This document shows, one piece after another, positions 7,893 to 15,902 of a stretch of 40,804 nucleotides of DNA (position 1 is its first letter; every line of letters starts with the position of its first letter). The DNA is from a virus: the IMG/VR virus record IMGVR_UViG_3300017742_000030, positions 1 through 40,804 of that record; one strand, 5' to 3'. Made by a program: the position numbers and the translations under genes. Below the pieces are notes generated by a model. The model worked only from the letters and a program-made list of their open reading frames with translations. It made no database searches and had not been told where the DNA came from.

Positions 7893-9401
7893 ATGGCAGA
7901 ACAAGACAATAGTATTCTTAAACTATTCGGTTTCGAACTCAAGAGACAAGAGAAAGCCGAAAAGGAAAAAGAAAAATTAAAGTCCATTGTTGCTCCCACC
8001 GATGATGACGGTGCGGGGTATGTTACTGCGTCTGGTTCTCACTATGGTCAATACATTGACATGGAAGGGAGTCAAGCAAAGGACAACCAACAATTAATTA
8101 TGAAATATCGTGGTGTTGCAACACATCCCGAAGTAGATGCCGCAGTAGAAGATATTGTTAATGAATCAATCGTTGGTTCAGAAATGGATATCTCTTGCGA
8201 AATTAATCTGGATAAAGTAGAAGCACCAGATAATATTAAAAATATGATGACCGAAGAATTCAACAAAGTATATGGTATGTTGAAATTCACAGATTTAGGT
8301 CATGACATATTCCGTTCATTCTATGTTGATGGTAGAATATATCACCATCTTGTAGTAGATGAATCCAGAATTAAAGAAGGTATTCAAGAGATTAGAACTA
8401 TTGATGCCGCAAAGATACGTAAAGTAAAAGAAGTAAAACATGAGAAAGACCCTATCACGGGTGCTAAGGTAGTAAAAGAAGTAAAAGAATTCTATATCTT
8501 CCAAGAGAAAGCGGGAACTAATCAAGGTGTAAGACTTTCTCCAGACAGTGTTTCATATGTATCAAGTGGTCTATTAGACCCAACTAAAAAACAGGTTGTG
8601 TCTTATTTACATAAGTCATTAAAACCTATTAACCAATTAAGAATGATGGAAGATTCTCTTGTAATCTACCGTCTTGCAAGAGCCCCCGAACGTAGAATAT
8701 TCTATATCGATGTGGGTAACATGCCACGTAATAAGTCTGAAGCGTACATGCAAGGTATCATGTCTCGTTACAGAAACAAGATTGTATATGACTCAAGTAC
8801 TGGTCAACTTAAAGATGACCGTAAACACATGTCTATGTTGGAAGACTTTTGGTTACCACGTAGAGAAGGTGGTAGAGGAACTGAAATTTCTACACTGCCT
8901 GGCGGTGAGAACCTTGGTCAGATAGATGATATCTTGTACTTCCAGAAGAGGTTGTATCGTTCATTGAACGTACCAGTCAACCGTCTGGAACAAGAAGCAC
9001 AGTTTACATTAGGTAGGTCAACTGAAATTTCTAGGGATGAAGTTAAGTTCCAGAAGTTTATTGACCGTCTACGTAGAAGATTCTCAATGTTGTTTATTGG
9101 TATTCTCAAGAAACAACTTATACTCAAAGGTATTATTACTGAGAGTGATTGGGAAGAGTGGAAGAACGCAATTACTGTTGACTTCCAAAGAGATAACCAC
9201 TTTACTGAATTGAAGAATGCAGAACTATTACAGAATAGACTACAGACTTTAGACCAAGTATCTCAGTATGTGGGTGAGTACTTCTCCCGTGAGTGGGCAA
9301 TGAAGAACGTAATGATGATGTCTGACGAAGATATCGAAGAAATGAAAAAACAAGTCGAAGGCGAAAACTCCGTTGAAGACGAAGATGAGGAAATACAATG
9401 A
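7893..9401 (+). CDS. 20: Portal vertex protein gp20
   Basis: This 502-aa protein is the head portal (T4 gp20 has 524 aa). Family features include the early segment MKYRGVATHPEVDAAVEDIV, the central RIFYIDVGNMPRNKSEAYMQ and LNVPVNRLEQEAQFTLGRST. Twelve copies form the channel through which DNA enters and leaves and to which terminase and neck bind. The C-terminus is acidic (EDEDEEIQ). The stop codon overlaps the start of the next gene by 4 bases (ATGA). Confidence 0.97.
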   Translation: MAEQDNSILKLFGFELKRQEKAEKEKEKLKSIVAPTDDDGAGYVTASGSHYGQYIDMEGSQAKDNQQLIMKYRGVATHPEVDAAVEDIVNESIVGSEMDISCEINLDKVEAPDNIKNMMTEEFNKVYGMLKFTDLGHDIFRSFYVDGRIYHHLVVDESRIKEGIQEIRTIDAAKIRKVKEVKHEKDPITGAKVVKEVKEFYIFQEKAGTNQGVRLSPDSVSYVSSGLLDPTKKQVVSYLHKSLKPINQLRMMEDSLVIYRLARAPERRIFYIDVGNMPRNKSEAYMQGIMSRYRNKIVYDSSTGQLKDDRKHMSMLEDFWLPRREGGRGTEISTLPGGENLGQIDDILYFQKRLYRSLNVPVNRLEQEAQFTLGRSTEISRDEVKFQKFIDRLRRRFSMLFIGILKKQLILKGIITESDWEEWKNAITVDFQRDNHFTELKNAELLQNRLQTLDQVSQYVGEYFSREWAMKNVMMMSDEDIEEMKKQVEGENSVEDEDEEIQ

Positions 9402-9715
9402 GTGAAGTAGAAAATCAAGAAGTGGAAACACAAGAACCAAGTGCAGTAACAGAATTAATTAATCAAATCACCAGTGGTGACTTGGCTAATGCTGAAGGTT
9501 CTTTTAAAAGTCTTGTACAAGATAAGATGACAGATGCACTAGAAGCACAACGTGTTGCAACTGCACAGGCAATCTTTAATGACCAAGACGATGACGTTGA
9601 AATAGATGAAACAGACATTGAAACAACAGAAAATCCTGAAGAATCGGAAGAAGAAACCGAAGAAAACGAAGAAATCATAGCAGAATTGGACGATGATGAA
9701 GTAGAAACTGCATAA
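9398..9715 (+). CDS. 67: Prohead core protein, gp67-like
   Basis: This 105-aa protein has an N-terminal helical half (AVTELINQITSGDLANAEGS, then QDKMTDALEAQRVATAQAIF) and a C-terminal half made almost only of Glu and Asp. That two-part design and the position between portal and protease are those of T4 gp67 (80 aa), a small acidic prohead core protein cleaved to internal peptides during head maturation. The start overlaps gene 20 by 4 nt. The assignment combines visible similarity in the N-terminal half with synteny. Confidence 0.75.
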   Translation: MSEVENQEVETQEPSAVTELINQITSGDLANAEGSFKSLVQDKMTDALEAQRVATAQAIFNDQDDDVEIDETDIETTENPEESEEETEENEEIIAELDDDEVETA

Positions 9716-9741
9716 TTTGCTTGTTTCAAAAACATTGTTTG

Positions 9742-9749
9742 TATAAATA
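9742..9749 (+). promoter_or_regulatory. T4-type late promoter TATAAATA next to a start codon
   Basis: An exact TATAAATA lies in the 39-nt gap after the gp67-like gene. It ends only 5 nt before the ATG at 9755. Standard late initiation would place the RNA start at or near that ATG, so the first gene would be leaderless while genes 21-23 downstream would have normal leaders. Confidence 0.7.
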
Positions 9750-9754
9750 ATACT

Positions 9755-9976
9755 ATGAAATCTTATAAAGAAATTCTTCAAGAATTAAGTGAAGCAAAGA
9801 AGCCCAAGGGCGAAACTGTCTTCAACAAAAAGATTAAACGTATCCCTGTCCTTATTGTAAAGGATAAGGGAACAAACCCTTTTGTGGTCTATATTGATGG
9901 AGACAAATTAGACTCTTTCAAATCACAAAAGGATGCAGAAAAGTCTGCAATGAAAGTAATAAAGGAATTAACATGA
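9755..9976 (+). CDS. Small basic protein at the gp68 position
   Basis: This 73-aa Lys-rich protein (MKSYKEILQELSEAKKPKGE at the N-terminus) sits between the gp67-like gene and the prohead protease, where T4 has prohead core gene 68. T4 gp68 is 141 aa, so this is much shorter and similarity cannot be claimed by eye. The last residues overlap the gene 21 start (ATGA). A core or scaffold role is inferred from synteny only. No Shine-Dalgarno precedes the ATG; a late box lies directly upstream. Confidence 0.6.
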   Translation: MKSYKEILQELSEAKKPKGETVFNKKIKRIPVLIVKDKGTNPFVVYIDGDKLDSFKSQKDAEKSAMKVIKELT

Positions 9977-10635
9977 AGTTAATTACAGAATTCACTGATA
10001 ATGATTCTCTATCTTGTTTAGTAGAAAAGAAAGAGAACGGTGAAAAAAATTATGTCATTGAAGGCGTTTTCGCACAAACTGACAAAAAGAACAGAAATGG
10101 TCGTGTCTACCCTAAACCTATTATGGAAAAAGCGGTAGCAAAATATGACCAAGAACAAATTTCTAAGAAACGTGCGGTTGGGGAATTAAATCACCCTGAA
10201 GGGCCGACAGTTAACTTAGACAAAGTTTCACACCTCATCACTGAACTCAAGTTCGAGGGAAATGATGTGGTTGGAAAGGCACAAATATTGGAAACTCCAA
10301 TGGGTAAGATTGTGAAAGGTCTTCTTGATGGTGGTGTTCAATTGGGTGTGTCAACTCGTGGTATGGGTAGCCTTGAGAACAGAAACGGTGCAATGGTCGT
10401 CAAAGACGATTTTATTCTTAGTACTGTTGACATAGTACAAGACCCTAGCGCTCCTGAAGCTTTCGTTAATGGTATAATGGAAGGGGTAGACTGGGTTTGG
10501 AATAACGGTGTTTTATGTCCTCAAGTAATTGAAAAAATGGAGACTGAAATTAAAACTGCTCCGAAAACTGTCTTGTATGAGACAAGTGTTCGAGAGTTCA
10601 AGAATTTCCTCTCGTTAATTAAATCTAAAATATAG
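9973..10635 (+). CDS. 21: Prohead core scaffold and protease gp21
   Basis: This 220-aa serine protease matches T4 gp21 (212 aa), which is built into the prohead core and then cleaves gp23, gp22, gp67 and itself. The catalytic His is H74 in VGELNHPEGP and the catalytic Ser is S127 in LGVSTRGMGSL, the usual spacing for this herpes-assemblin-like protease fold. NRNGRVYPKPI at 40-50 is another family signature. It overlaps the preceding gene by 4 nt, so translation is likely coupled. Confidence 0.95.
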   Translation: MKLITEFTDNDSLSCLVEKKENGEKNYVIEGVFAQTDKKNRNGRVYPKPIMEKAVAKYDQEQISKKRAVGELNHPEGPTVNLDKVSHLITELKFEGNDVVGKAQILETPMGKIVKGLLDGGVQLGVSTRGMGSLENRNGAMVVKDDFILSTVDIVQDPSAPEAFVNGIMEGVDWVWNNGVLCPQVIEKMETEIKTAPKTVLYETSVREFKNFLSLIKSKI

Positions 10636-10644
10636 GAGTCAATT

Positions 10645-11697
10645 ATGACTGAAGAAAGTAAAGTCGAAGTTGAACTCCACGATGAAGACATTAACGACAT
10701 TGTGGAAGATACTCTCGAAGAAGGAAGCGCTCCTGCTCCTAAAGGGAAACCTGATGCAAATGCAACTGACGAAGAAGAGTCTATTGCATCTGTAGATAAA
10801 GCAGCGGACGCAACCAAAGCAAAACAAGCTCCTGCTCCGAAAACAAAAGCGGGCATGATTAATGCAATGAGCATGAAGTTACATTCTATGAAAAAAGATG
10901 AACTGACTGCATCATACAGTAATATGATGGATGATGTGCAACACACAGAAGACGCAATCGTGGAAACACAGGTTGATACTTCTGCTGAACTGGATGCATT
11001 AGTCGAGTCTGAAGCAACACTCAGTGATGAGTTTAAAGCTAAAACCGCAGTAATCTTTGAAGCAGCCGTGAAATCAAAACTATCAGAAGAAATTGATAGA
11101 ATTGAATCACAGTATAAGGAAGAATTAGCAGAAGAAATCTCTTCTACTAAGGCAGACCTTGTAGAGAAAGTGGACAGCTACCTTAACTATGTAGTTGAAT
11201 CTTGGATGGAAGAAAATCAAGTTGCAATCCAGAGCGGACTCCGCACTGAAATTGCCGAGACTTTCATGGATAAAATGAAAGACCTCTTTACAGAGTCTTA
11301 CATTGAAGTCCCAACTTCTAAGGTTGACCTAGTTGATGAACTTGCTGAATCCGTAGAAGAACTTGAGACTCGTCTCAACGAAACTACTCAGAAAGTTATA
11401 GACACAACCGAGGAACTGGAAGTTTACAAACGTGAAACGATTATTCGTGAAGCGTCACGTGACCTTGCAGAAACTCAAGTAGAAAAATTGAAATCACTCG
11501 TTGAAGGTTTAGATTTTGAAGACGAAGACCAATTCGCCTCTAAAGTCAAGACTGTAAAAGAGTCATATTTCACAAAAGAAATCACTGGTAGTGAAGAAGT
11601 AGAACAAGTTGTAGAAGATGCTGACGTGCAAACTGAAGTATCATCTGTAATGGAACAATACATCTCTACTATCCGTAAAAACGCATCTAAATCATAA
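10645..11697 (+). CDS. 22: Prohead scaffold protein gp22
   Basis: This 350-aa protein is very acidic and mostly helical, with long Glu/Lys-rich stretches that look like coiled coil. It lies between the protease (21) and major capsid (23) genes, as the main scaffold protein gp22 does in T4 (269 aa). The central part (ELDALVESEATLSDEFKAKT and the following helices) carries the conserved family pattern. It would fill the prohead and be degraded by gp21. AGGAG lies 10 nt upstream of the start. The N-terminal 80 residues are low-complexity (Ala, Pro, Lys, Asp) and may be less conserved. Confidence 0.9.
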   Translation: MTEESKVEVELHDEDINDIVEDTLEEGSAPAPKGKPDANATDEEESIASVDKAADATKAKQAPAPKTKAGMINAMSMKLHSMKKDELTASYSNMMDDVQHTEDAIVETQVDTSAELDALVESEATLSDEFKAKTAVIFEAAVKSKLSEEIDRIESQYKEELAEEISSTKADLVEKVDSYLNYVVESWMEENQVAIQSGLRTEIAETFMDKMKDLFTESYIEVPTSKVDLVDELAESVEELETRLNETTQKVIDTTEELEVYKRETIIREASRDLAETQVEKLKSLVEGLDFEDEDQFASKVKTVKESYFTKEITGSEEVEQVVEDADVQTEVSSVMEQYISTIRKNASKS

Positions 11698-11709
11698 AGG
11701 AAATATAAA

Positions 11710-13023
11710 ATGCAATCTTACGATAATTTAATCGAAAAGTGGGCTCCAGTTCTAAACGAAGAGTCTGCTGGCGTGATTACTGATAATCACAGACGTGCGG
11801 TAACTGCTGCAATTCTCGAAAACCAAGAAAAAGCAATCGCTGAAGAGCGTTCTGCTTCTGCGGGTTTCATGACAGAGAATGCTGCAAGTGGCGCTAACAA
11901 CACTGGTTCAGTTAATAACTTTGACCCAGTATTAATCTCACTAGTACGTAGAGCAATGCCTAACCTCATCGCTTATGACGTATGTGGTGTACAACCTATG
12001 AATGGCCCTACTGGTCTTATCTTCGCTATGAAGAGCAGATACCAAGGTGGTTCTACTTCTAACCGTGAAGCACTATTCAACGAAGCTGAAACTCAGTTCT
12101 CTGGTGATAGTTCTGGTACTCACGATTCAGACAATGCGTCTGGTTGGAACGGAATTGATTCATCTGGTGCTAGACTTTCTAACCTTGCTGCTGGCGGAAT
12201 GCCAACTGCTGATGCAGAAGCATTGGGTAGAACTGGTGGTTCATCTTTCAACGAAATGGGTTTCACCATTGAAAGACAGACTGTAACTGCTAAGTCACGT
12301 GCGCTTAAAGCTGAATACACTTTAGAACTTGCACAAGACCTTAAAGCGATTCATGGTCTTGACGCAGAAACAGAATTGGCTAACATCCTCTCTACTGAAA
12401 TCCTTGCGGAAATCAACAGAGAAGTTATCCGTACTGTTAACTCTCAAGCGAAAACTGGAGCTCAACAAGCTAACGTTACTGCAAAAGGTATCTTTAACAT
12501 GAGTTCAGACGCTGACGGACGTTGGTCTGCTGAGAAGTTCAAAGGTCTTGGTGTACAAATTGACCGTGAAGCAAACGTAATTGCAAAAGAAACAAGACGT
12601 GGAAAAGGTAACGTAGTTATCTGTTCTTCAGATGTTGCTACTGCACTTGCTGCTGCGGGTACTTTGGACTATAGTCCTGCTATCAACAACAACCTACAGG
12701 TTGACGATACTGGTAATACTTTTGCTGGTGTATTAAACGGACGTATCCGTGTATACATCGACCCTTATGCTAACACTGATTATATCACTGTTGGTTATAA
12801 AGGACAGAACCCATATGACAGTGGTGTATTCTACTGCCCATACGTTCCGTTGCAAATGGTTAAAGCAGTTGGTGAAGAAGACTTCCAACCACGTATCGGG
12901 TTTAAAACTCGTTACGGAATGGCAAGTAACCCATTTGTTGGGTCTACACCTTCTGACGGTCTTGCTACTGCAAAGACTAACCAGTACTACAGAATTTTCA
13001 AGGTTACTAATATCTTGACATAA
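11710..13023 (+). CDS. 23: Major capsid protein gp23
   Basis: This 437-aa protein is the major head protein. It contains the standard T4-like block VRRAMPNLIAYDVCGVQPMN followed by GPTGLIFAMKSRYQ, and ends with a typical YRIFKVTNILT. T4 gp23 is 521 aa; marine versions are usually shorter. A likely gp21 cleavage site is after E56 in AGFMTENAAS (pattern hydrophobic-x-E), which would remove the N-terminal 56 residues; this is inferred by analogy. AAAGGA precedes the ATG. A strong terminator follows 40 nt after the stop. Confidence 0.98.
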   Translation: MQSYDNLIEKWAPVLNEESAGVITDNHRRAVTAAILENQEKAIAEERSASAGFMTENAASGANNTGSVNNFDPVLISLVRRAMPNLIAYDVCGVQPMNGPTGLIFAMKSRYQGGSTSNREALFNEAETQFSGDSSGTHDSDNASGWNGIDSSGARLSNLAAGGMPTADAEALGRTGGSSFNEMGFTIERQTVTAKSRALKAEYTLELAQDLKAIHGLDAETELANILSTEILAEINREVIRTVNSQAKTGAQQANVTAKGIFNMSSDADGRWSAEKFKGLGVQIDREANVIAKETRRGKGNVVICSSDVATALAAAGTLDYSPAINNNLQVDDTGNTFAGVLNGRIRVYIDPYANTDYITVGYKGQNPYDSGVFYCPYVPLQMVKAVGEEDFQPRIGFKTRYGMASNPFVGSTPSDGLATAKTNQYYRIFKVTNILT

Positions 13024-13062
13024 GTCTGTAATAAGAAGAGTGAGGTTAACTCACCGTTCTTT

Positions 13063-13091
13063 AAAGGGTCTCTTCGGAGACCCTTTTTTTT
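13063..13091 (+). terminator. Strong terminator with UUCG tetraloop after gene 23
   Basis: AAAGGGTCTC, loop TTCG, GAGACCCTTT forms a 10-bp stem closed by a C(UUCG)G tetraloop, followed by a run of eight T. It ends the late structural operon. The T run overlaps the end of the minus-strand methylase gene, whose stop is at 13090-13092, so the element separates the two convergent genes. On the minus strand the T tract is only about three residues, so termination there may be weaker. Confidence 0.92.
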
Positions 13092-13965
13092 ATCCGAAGA
13101 AATCGTCTAGTGAAGGTGGGGTAGGTGTGTCGTAGTTTAACAACAAGAGTTCCTTCCTGTTGTGTTCATCTTCTCTATACTTCTTACCACTATGCATGGT
13201 ATAAGTCAAATCCCATATACGTTGTTCCCAACCTTTATATGCATCACGAAGAGTATCATTAGAATTATACGTAATCATGATTAGATTCTTAGAGTTGTCT
13301 GTGACTGTGTGAAAGTCTTTGTGGTCAAATGAGTCATGCATGTCACCATTGTTACCATAGATAAATGACTTGATGTCATATGGTGGGTCTGCAAATACAA
13401 ATGCATCTGGATTATCATCAAACATGACACTATAGTCATCATTGGTCAATGTCCAGTTTTTCATGAGATGACCGAACTTAGGTAGTTTTGCAATCAGTCT
13501 ATGATTGAACAAATCCTTTACTGCATCTTTACTGAATGAACCTGTCGATTCTCCTAGTCCAGAGAAAGAACATCGATTCATTATATAGAATCTCCAAGCA
13601 ATTTCGAACTCATTATCTGGGTTCTCTAGACCTTCACGCATAACATGATAATAGTCTAGATGTGCTTGAAGAGGGTCAGAAGACTCAGATAGTTCTGTTT
13701 TGACACTATGTAGTTTGTCTGCAAGTTTCTGACCTTCCTGTTGTACGGTCAACCAAAAACAATACAGATTGTAGTATTTGTCATTGACCCATACAGGAAC
13801 ATTGGGATACTTCTTACTAAAGGCAAATGCACATGAACCACCCCCAAGGAAGGGTTCACGATACTCTTTAATAGAGTCTATAGGCATATTCTCGTCACTG
13901 AATAAGAAGTCAGTTGCACGAGTCTTTCCGCCTGGATATCTAAGTGGAGATTTTAAATCTTTCAT
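13090..13965 (-). CDS. dam: DNA adenine methylase, Dam-like (D12 class)
   Basis: This 291-aa N6-adenine methyltransferase has the SAM-binding segment LRYPGGK at 8-14, EPFLGGGS at 37-44 and the catalytic motif DPPY at 193-196, in the order expected for the Dam/D12 family. It would transfer a methyl group from S-adenosylmethionine to adenine in a short site; GATC is the usual target but cannot be proven from sequence. It is the only clear gene on the minus strand, convergent with gene 23 and divergent from the next operon. Its promoter ends 7 nt from the ATG and no Shine-Dalgarno is seen. Confidence 0.93.
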   Translation of the reverse strand: MKDLKSPLRYPGGKTRATDFLFSDENMPIDSIKEYREPFLGGGSCAFAFSKKYPNVPVWVNDKYYNLYCFWLTVQQEGQKLADKLHSVKTELSESSDPLQAHLDYYHVMREGLENPDNEFEIAWRFYIMNRCSFSGLGESTGSFSKDAVKDLFNHRLIAKLPKFGHLMKNWTLTNDDYSVMFDDNPDAFVFADPPYDIKSFIYGNNGDMHDSFDHKDFHTVTDNSKNLIMITYNSNDTLRDAYKGWEQRIWDLTYTMHSGKKYREDEHNRKELLLLNYDTPTPPSLDDFFG

Positions 13966-13972
13966 GTTGTAT

Positions 13973-14001
13973 ATAGTACACTAGTCCACACTAAATGTCA
14001 A
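13973..14001 (-). promoter_or_regulatory. Sigma70-type promoter for the minus-strand methylase
   Basis: Read on the minus strand, TTGACA (complement of 13996-14001) is followed after 17 bp by TACTAT (complement of 13973-13978). The -10 box ends 7 nt before the methylase ATG at 13965, so the transcript should begin at or next to the start codon. The -35 is perfect; the -10 matches 4 of 6 bases. Confidence 0.65.
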
Positions 14002-14025
14002 GGTAAAAATAAACTAAAATAATGC

Positions 14026-14054
14026 TTGACAAACCTTGCTGTTGTTGTTATAAT
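14026..14054 (+). promoter_or_regulatory. Consensus sigma70 promoter (first of a near-identical pair)
   Basis: TTGACA (14026-14031), 17-bp spacer, TATAAT (14049-14054). The 3' half, TTGTTGTTATAATAAGT, is repeated at the promoter at 14574. It faces away from the methylase promoter, so the 60-bp divergent gap holds two promoters. A leader with strong AAGGAAAGGAA follows before the ATG at 14087. Confidence 0.93.
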
Positions 14055-14086
14055 AAGTGTATAAAATGAAAAAAGGAAAGGAAAAT

Positions 14087-14377
14087 ATGACACCATTTAT
14101 CAAAGAAGAGTTCACATGGGACGGTATGTATCTCATGTATAGAGGTAAACACACTAAGAGTGTGAACATGGAGGTCGCAAGACCAGACTGTCACCCATCT
14201 TGGGTTGGTCTACCAAAACCAGAGTTTATCGCAAGGTTCAAGTATGGTTACAAACCTTGGAAGGCATGGGTTAACTTCCTAGTCAAGAATGTTACTGTTG
14301 AAGAGTATCTTGCATTGTCTGAAGAGATTCACCCCGCACCCGCAATGAGAGAGTTAGGTTACGGAGGAAGAACTTAA
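14087..14377 (+). CDS. Conserved-type small protein, unknown function
   Basis: This 96-aa protein starts MTPFIKEEFTWDGMYLMYRG and contains FIARFKYGYKPWKAWVNFL. The start at 14087 was chosen because an upstream in-frame GTG at 14057 would lie only 2 nt after the -10 box, while 14087 has a strong Shine-Dalgarno. Proteins of this aromatic, basic type occur as conserved hypotheticals in marine T4-like phages (recalled, not searched). No catalytic motif is visible. It is the first gene behind a consensus promoter, so early expression is likely. The stop overlaps the next ATG (TAATG). Confidence 0.8.
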   Translation: MTPFIKEEFTWDGMYLMYRGKHTKSVNMEVARPDCHPSWVGLPKPEFIARFKYGYKPWKAWVNFLVKNVTVEEYLALSEEIHPAPAMRELGYGGRT

Positions 14378-14565
14378 TGAACGAATACTGGAAAGAAATT
14401 ACGGATTGGGGAGACTTGGGATATAGAGTTCCAAGTCATACCTATATTGTAAACAAGTACACTCAACTGGTGGGATACATCAAAGAGGGTACTACTGAAG
14501 AGATTATCTTCAAATCACCCATGAAACAGTTCTCTAAGAGTAGGAGAAAGTTCAAAAAATTATGA
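14377..14565 (+). CDS. Small basic protein, unknown function
   Basis: This 62-aa protein (start MNEYWKEITDWGDLGYRVPS) overlaps the stop of the preceding gene by one base and ends with a very basic tail rich in Lys and Arg (SKSRRKFKKL). It is not recognised. Its coupling to the upstream gene and the promoter at 14026 suggests an early accessory product. The basic tail could bind nucleic acid, but this is only a guess from composition. Confidence 0.6.
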   Translation: MNEYWKEITDWGDLGYRVPSHTYIVNKYTQLVGYIKEGTTEEIIFKSPMKQFSKSRRKFKKL

Positions 14566-14573
14566 GAAAACAC

Positions 14574-14602
14574 TTGACAAAGTGTGTTCTTGTTGTTATA
14601 AT
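14574..14602 (+). promoter_or_regulatory. Consensus sigma70 promoter (second of the pair)
   Basis: TTGACA (14574-14579), 17-bp spacer, TATAAT (14597-14602). It shares the block TTGTTGTTATAATAAGT with the promoter at 14026. It begins 8 nt after the preceding stop codon and drives the gene at 14630, which has AAAGGAG at 14618-14624. Confidence 0.93.
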
Positions 14603-14629
14603 AAGTATATAATCAAGAAAGGAGAGATT

Positions 14630-15016
14630 ATGATAAACCTGAAAAACTATGAATGTCCCGACTACGAAAGTGGTCTTTATAAGGGTATCCCTATGGAATA
14701 TAGGAATGCACCTGTTATACAAGAAATCTTGAAGACAAGATTGTTCACTGTGAGATACAGAGGAACAAGTAAGAATGATTACGACAGACCACAAGATTTC
14801 TGTCACAAAGATTATGCGGATACCTTCGCAATCTATCCATATGCAAACTATGACGAATATCAAACTAAGGACGATTACCTTGGTCTTGAGAAACCTAAGT
14901 ACGACCCTGTTGTAAGAAACTACGAAGACCTTAGAAATTTCAGAGATATGCATATCAAATTGACGTGTGAAGTTGCGGATGCAATCGTAAGAGAAATGAC
15001 CGAAGGTGTTGCATGA
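14630..15016 (+). CDS. Small Tyr/Asp-rich protein, unknown function
   Basis: This 128-aa acidic protein (MINLKNYECPDYESGLYKGI at the start) is not recognised. The ATG at 14630 was preferred over an upstream in-frame GTG at 14582, which lies inside the promoter spacer. AAAGGAG sits 5 nt before the ATG. The sequence is rich in Tyr, Asp and Lys and has two Cys residues far apart. It overlaps the downstream hydrolase start by 4 nt (ATGA), which suggests they are made together, but no link in function can be shown. Confidence 0.75.
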   Translation: MINLKNYECPDYESGLYKGIPMEYRNAPVIQEILKTRLFTVRYRGTSKNDYDRPQDFCHKDYADTFAIYPYANYDEYQTKDDYLGLEKPKYDPVVRNYEDLRNFRDMHIKLTCEVADAIVREMTEGVA

Positions 15017-15531
15017 GTCATGATACAATGATGAAGTGGTCTTTCTTAGGACTAATACTATCGGGTCTTTCCCTGTACTGTTCCAATGCGAATGGTTCTG
15101 AGTTAAGGTATCCCTATGAACAAGAGACCTTTTGTCTCGCAAAGAACATCTACTTTGAATCGGGTAATCAACCTCTTGCGGGTAAGATTGCAGTTGCACA
15201 AGTAGTGTTGAATCGTATGGAACACAAATCATATCCAAAAAATGTATGTGGTGTTGTGTATGATGCAAAGTGGAAAGAAAACTGGAAAGGTAATATGATG
15301 CCTGTCAGGAATCAATGTCAGTTTAGTTGGTTCTGTGACGGTAAGTCAGACGAACCTTTGGACACAAAGACGTGGGAGTTATCCCTAAAGGTTGCATATG
15401 ATGTTCTATCAAGACACTATCCAGATATTACTGAAGGTGCAACACATTACCACACACTCTATGTTGACCCATATTGGTCAGATAGTTTAAACGAAACTGT
15501 GAGAATCACAGACCACATTTTTTATAAATAA
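15013..15531 (+). CDS. Cell wall hydrolase, SleB/Hydrolase_2 type, with signal sequence
   Basis: This 172-aa protein belongs to the SleB-type hydrolases that cut peptidoglycan glycan strands. Family phrases are FCLAKNIYFESGNQPLAGKI (catalytic Glu E49), AVAQVVLNRM, YPKNVCGVVY and CQFSWFCDG, then GATHYHTLYVDPYW. Residues 7-28 form a hydrophobic N-terminal segment (MKWSFLGLILSGLSLYC), a likely signal peptide or anchor that would send the enzyme to the periplasm. It is the best lysis candidate in the window; no holin was recognised next to it. It is transcribed from the 14574 promoter, and a late box overlaps its end. Confidence 0.9.
   Translation: MSHDTMMKWSFLGLILSGLSLYCSNANGSELRYPYEQETFCLAKNIYFESGNQPLAGKIAVAQVVLNRMEHKSYPKNVCGVVYDAKWKENWKGNMMPVRNQCQFSWFCDGKSDEPLDTKTWELSLKVAYDVLSRHYPDITEGATHYHTLYVDPYWSDSLNETVRITDHIFYK
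15523..15530 (+). promoter_or_regulatory. T4-type late promoter TATAAATA overlapping the hydrolase stop
   Basis: Exact TATAAATA formed by the last codons of the hydrolase gene (Tyr-Lys-stop). It lies 11 nt before the ATG at 15542, and AAGGA follows the box. It would give late transcription of the two small genes at 15542 and 15723. Confidence 0.6.
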
Positions 15532-15541
15532 GGAATATATT

Positions 15542-15733
15542 ATGTATGAAGTAAGATTAGCAAATACAGGTTTAGACTGTATGAAATGGTATGCATTCAA
15601 TACCGCAAAAGAAGCTGTTAAGTTTGTTTTGAAAGAACTACACTGCGTTGGATTTACCGTAGATGGTAAGACCTACGAAGAGAAGTTCGAAGAAATTGTT
15701 TGGGTTGGAAAAGGAAGAATTAATGAAGGTTGA
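15542..15733 (+). CDS. Small protein, unknown function
   Basis: This 63-aa protein (MYEVRLANTGLDCMKWYAFN at the start) has alternating charged and hydrophobic residues and two Cys. It is not recognised. AAGGA lies 7 nt before the ATG. It overlaps the next small gene by 11 nt. A late box directly upstream suggests late expression. Confidence 0.6.
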   Translation: MYEVRLANTGLDCMKWYAFNTAKEAVKFVLKELHCVGFTVDGKTYEEKFEEIVWVGKGRINEG

Positions 15734-15863
15734 TTATCACAGATTAATTAGTAATGCAGTTGCAGCACAAGAACGAAGTGGTACTGAATGGGGTAAAATC
15801 TATTGGGGACGAGTCATTGAGTTTTTGACAAAAAAGGTGCATGAAGACGAAGTAGTCCATTAA
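15723..15863 (+). CDS. Very small protein, unknown function
   Basis: This 46-aa protein begins MKVDYHRLISNAVAAQERSG. The ATG at 15723 follows GGAAG at a normal distance; the same frame is open further upstream but has no better start. It overlaps the preceding gene by 11 nt, which suggests translational coupling. No motif is visible. It is followed by a late promoter. Confidence 0.5.
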   Translation: MKVDYHRLISNAVAAQERSGTEWGKIYWGRVIEFLTKKVHEDEVVH

Positions 15864-15868
15864 ACTCT

Positions 15869-15876
15869 TATAAATA
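15869..15876 (+). promoter_or_regulatory. T4-type late promoter TATAAATA before the tube-fold gene
   Basis: Exact TATAAATA, 26 nt before the ATG at 15903. The context CTTATAAATAGTAG closely matches CTTATATATAGTAG upstream of hsp20 at 30824. AAGAGGA lies 5 nt before the ATG. Confidence 0.85.
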
Positions 15877-15902
15877 GTAGTATAGACTATTAAGAGGACA
15901 TT

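Noticed and set aside
13040-13054. Small hairpin GTGAG-GTTAA-CTCAC after gene 23
   Set aside because: Only five base pairs and no T run; the true terminator follows at 13063.
14057-14086. Upstream GTG start extending the 96-aa protein
   Set aside because: It would begin 2 nt after the -10 box, before the likely RNA start, and has no ribosome site.
14552-15268. Long minus-strand open frame of 238 codons opposite the unknown gene and hydrolase
   Set aside because: It lies opposite two genes with good starts, promoters and (for the hydrolase) clear family motifs. Its own protein has an odd Cys/His/Ile composition and no ribosome site was seen.
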